This document shows, one piece after another, positions 4,082 through 5,072 of a DNA stretch of 5,072 bases. The DNA comes from Terrimesophilobacter sp036833635 (GTDB lineage: Bacteria > Actinomycetota > Actinomycetes > Actinomycetales > Microbacteriaceae), in NCBI GenBank assembly GCA_036833635.1, contig DAITPJ010000116.1, forward strand, positions 1 through 5,072. Reading direction: 5' to 3'. Positions within the stretch are counted from its first letter, which is position 1. Every line of letters begins with the position of its first letter. The notes below the pieces were generated by a model. That model was not told where the DNA came from, did not search any database, and saw only the letters and a program-made list of their open reading frames with translations. The translations under genes and the position numbers were made by a program.

Positions 4082-5072
4082 CCCGTCGGCGCATCATCGG
4101 CATGGATCGCCGCATGAAGCTCCCACTCGTCCATGAGGTGCTCCACCGCCGCATGGAATCGCGCCGTCGCCGCCCCCGGCGTCGTGTCGCCGAAGTGGTA
4201 CTTCACCCAATGCTGCAGCCGCTCAAGCGCCCCCGCATCGGCCCGCACCCGCTCGATCTGGGTCACGACATCCGGTGCGTCTGCCACGTCGAGCCACTCG
4301 GCCGAACCGAGGTACCCGTCCGTCTCGACCCGGGCCTCGGGCGAGGCGGGCCGCGTGACGATGAGCGGCTTACCCGTCGCGAGTCGGTCGTAGACCATCG
4401 CCGAAATGTCGGTGATCGCGACATCCGTCGACCCCAACTGCCAGCCGATCGCCGGGCTCTCGTCGAAGACATGGTGGGCGTCGGGGTCGCGCGAGTTGGC
4501 CGAAGCGATCGCCTGGATGATCTGCTCGTTCGCCTCCCGGTACTCGGGATTCGTCACGCCGCTTCGCGGATGCGGGCGATAGATGAGCCGGTAGCGCGAA
4601 TCGGCGAGCAGGCTGCGAGAGATCGCGAGGCCATGGCTCAGCACGGAGCCGTAGCTCATCGACCCGCGGTCGCCCTCCCACGTCGGGGCGTAGAGCACGG
4701 TGACCCGGTCATCCTGCGTGTAGGGCAGCTCGCCCACGAAATAGTCCGCCTGTGGTCGCCCGATGACGAGCGCCCGCTTCTCGACGTCGTAGTCCCAGAG
4801 GGCGTGGCTCAGCCGCTCGACCGCGGCATCGCCGGCGACCATGGCGTAGTCGTAGGCCTTGTACTGGTTGCTCGCCATGTACGCCTTGTCGCTCTCGCCA
4901 TGGTTGATGAACACGTGCCACATGCGGCCGTACCGCATCGACTGGAAGTTCTTCACATTCTGGTTGACGTACAACGCGATCCGGATGTCCTGCTCCGCGA
5001 GGAAGTTCTCGAAGTCGACGATCTTGCGCAGGTAGACGACGGGCAGCGGGCACTCCTCGACCAGCCGCAGCA
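4021..5072 (-). CDS. CDP-glycerol:polyglycerophosphate glycerophosphotransferase (TagB/TagF family), 5' end outside window
   Basis: The minus-strand frame is open from the window edge (first full codon at 5070) to its stop at 4021 and gives 349 residues. A TTG at 4974 is internal, since matching sequence (VYLRKIVDFENFL, QDIRIALYVNQNVKNF) continues upstream of it. Family motifs in order, numbered from the window edge: NHGESDKAY (56-64), YKAYDYAMVAGD (70-81), VLYAPTWEGD (125-134), LIYRPHPRSG (162-171), DVAITDISAMVYDRLATGKP (216-235). H57 and H167 correspond to the two conserved histidines of TagF-type enzymes, which transfer glycerol phosphate from CDP-glycerol to a growing teichoic-acid-like polymer at the inner membrane face. 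The CDP-polyol donor could be ribitol or another; that cannot be told here. The C-terminus is unusually acidic (LDGDEDDEDDAPGAD) and lies in the overlap with the convergent EcsC-like gene. Confidence 0.88.
   Translation of the reverse strand, partial: LRLVEECPLPVVYLRKIVDFENFLAEQDIRIALYVNQNVKNFQSMRYGRMWHVFINHGESDKAYMASNQYKAYDYAMVAGDAAVERLSHALWDYDVEKRALVIGRPQADYFVGELPYTQDDRVTVLYAPTWEGDRGSMSYGSVLSHGLAISRSLLADSRYRLIYRPHPRSGVTNPEYREANEQIIQAIASANSRDPDAHHVFDESPAIGWQLGSTDVAITDISAMVYDRLATGKPLIVTRPASPEARVETDGYLGSAEWLDVADAPDVVTQIERVRADAGALERLQHWVKYHFGDTTPGAATARFHAAVEHLMDEWELHAAIHADDAPTGQFDVLDGDEDDEDDAPGAD

Noticed and set aside
4021..4974. TagF-like gene starting at TTG 4974
   Set aside because: The frame stays open to the window edge and the upstream residues continue the family sequence, so the true start is outside the window.

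Overview
The window looks like chromosomal DNA of a high-GC Actinobacterium, most likely a member of the Microbacteriaceae. The grounds are strong G/C bias at third codon positions, a GTG start after a 4-nt gene overlap, and an interspersed palindromic element (GGTTTCGATAC, hairpin, TACTCAACCA) that I associate with that family from memory, without a search.

Left part (about 1-2972) is an accessory, defence-like segment. It opens with the last 86 codons of a COG4889-type helicase, the C-terminal end of a type ISP restriction-modification polypeptide. Converging on it from the other strand is a two-gene unit: a small ribbon-helix-helix (RHH) protein (1062-1322) followed 25 bp later by an unrecognised 254-aa protein (272-1036). 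Between that unit and the next module is a 238-bp AT-richer divergent control region. It holds a perfect 8-4-8 inverted repeat (1359-1378) in front of the RHH gene and four GATC-centred motifs sharing the core TGATCGT. Reading right from it is a complete hipBA toxin-antitoxin operon: hipB (1561-1782) and hipA (1779-2972), joined by a GTGA overlap. The last GATC motif and the inverted repeat share a GGTA-N6-TACC layout, so the two divergent units may be cross-regulated.

Right part (about 2973-5072) looks more like resident chromosome. After hipA comes one copy of the palindromic element whose 3' half is repeated three times with a 32-bp period (2998-3093). Then comes a hydrophobic EcsC-like protein gene (3122-4081). 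Its last roughly 66 codons read through a second copy of the element and four in-frame 24-bp repeats (3905-4000), ending in a serine-rich tail. That tail overlaps by 61 bp, tail to tail, the acidic C-terminus of a TagB/TagF-type glycerophosphotransferase gene (4021-5072, minus strand, 5' end outside the window), a cell-wall teichoic-acid-type enzyme.

The points most worth a second look are the RHH plus 254-aa pair beside a restriction system and hipBA, the shared operator architecture, and the mobile-looking palindromic element, which has tail amplification at both loci and seems to have been turned into coding sequence at one. I saw no rRNA, tRNA, CRISPR array or transposase gene.
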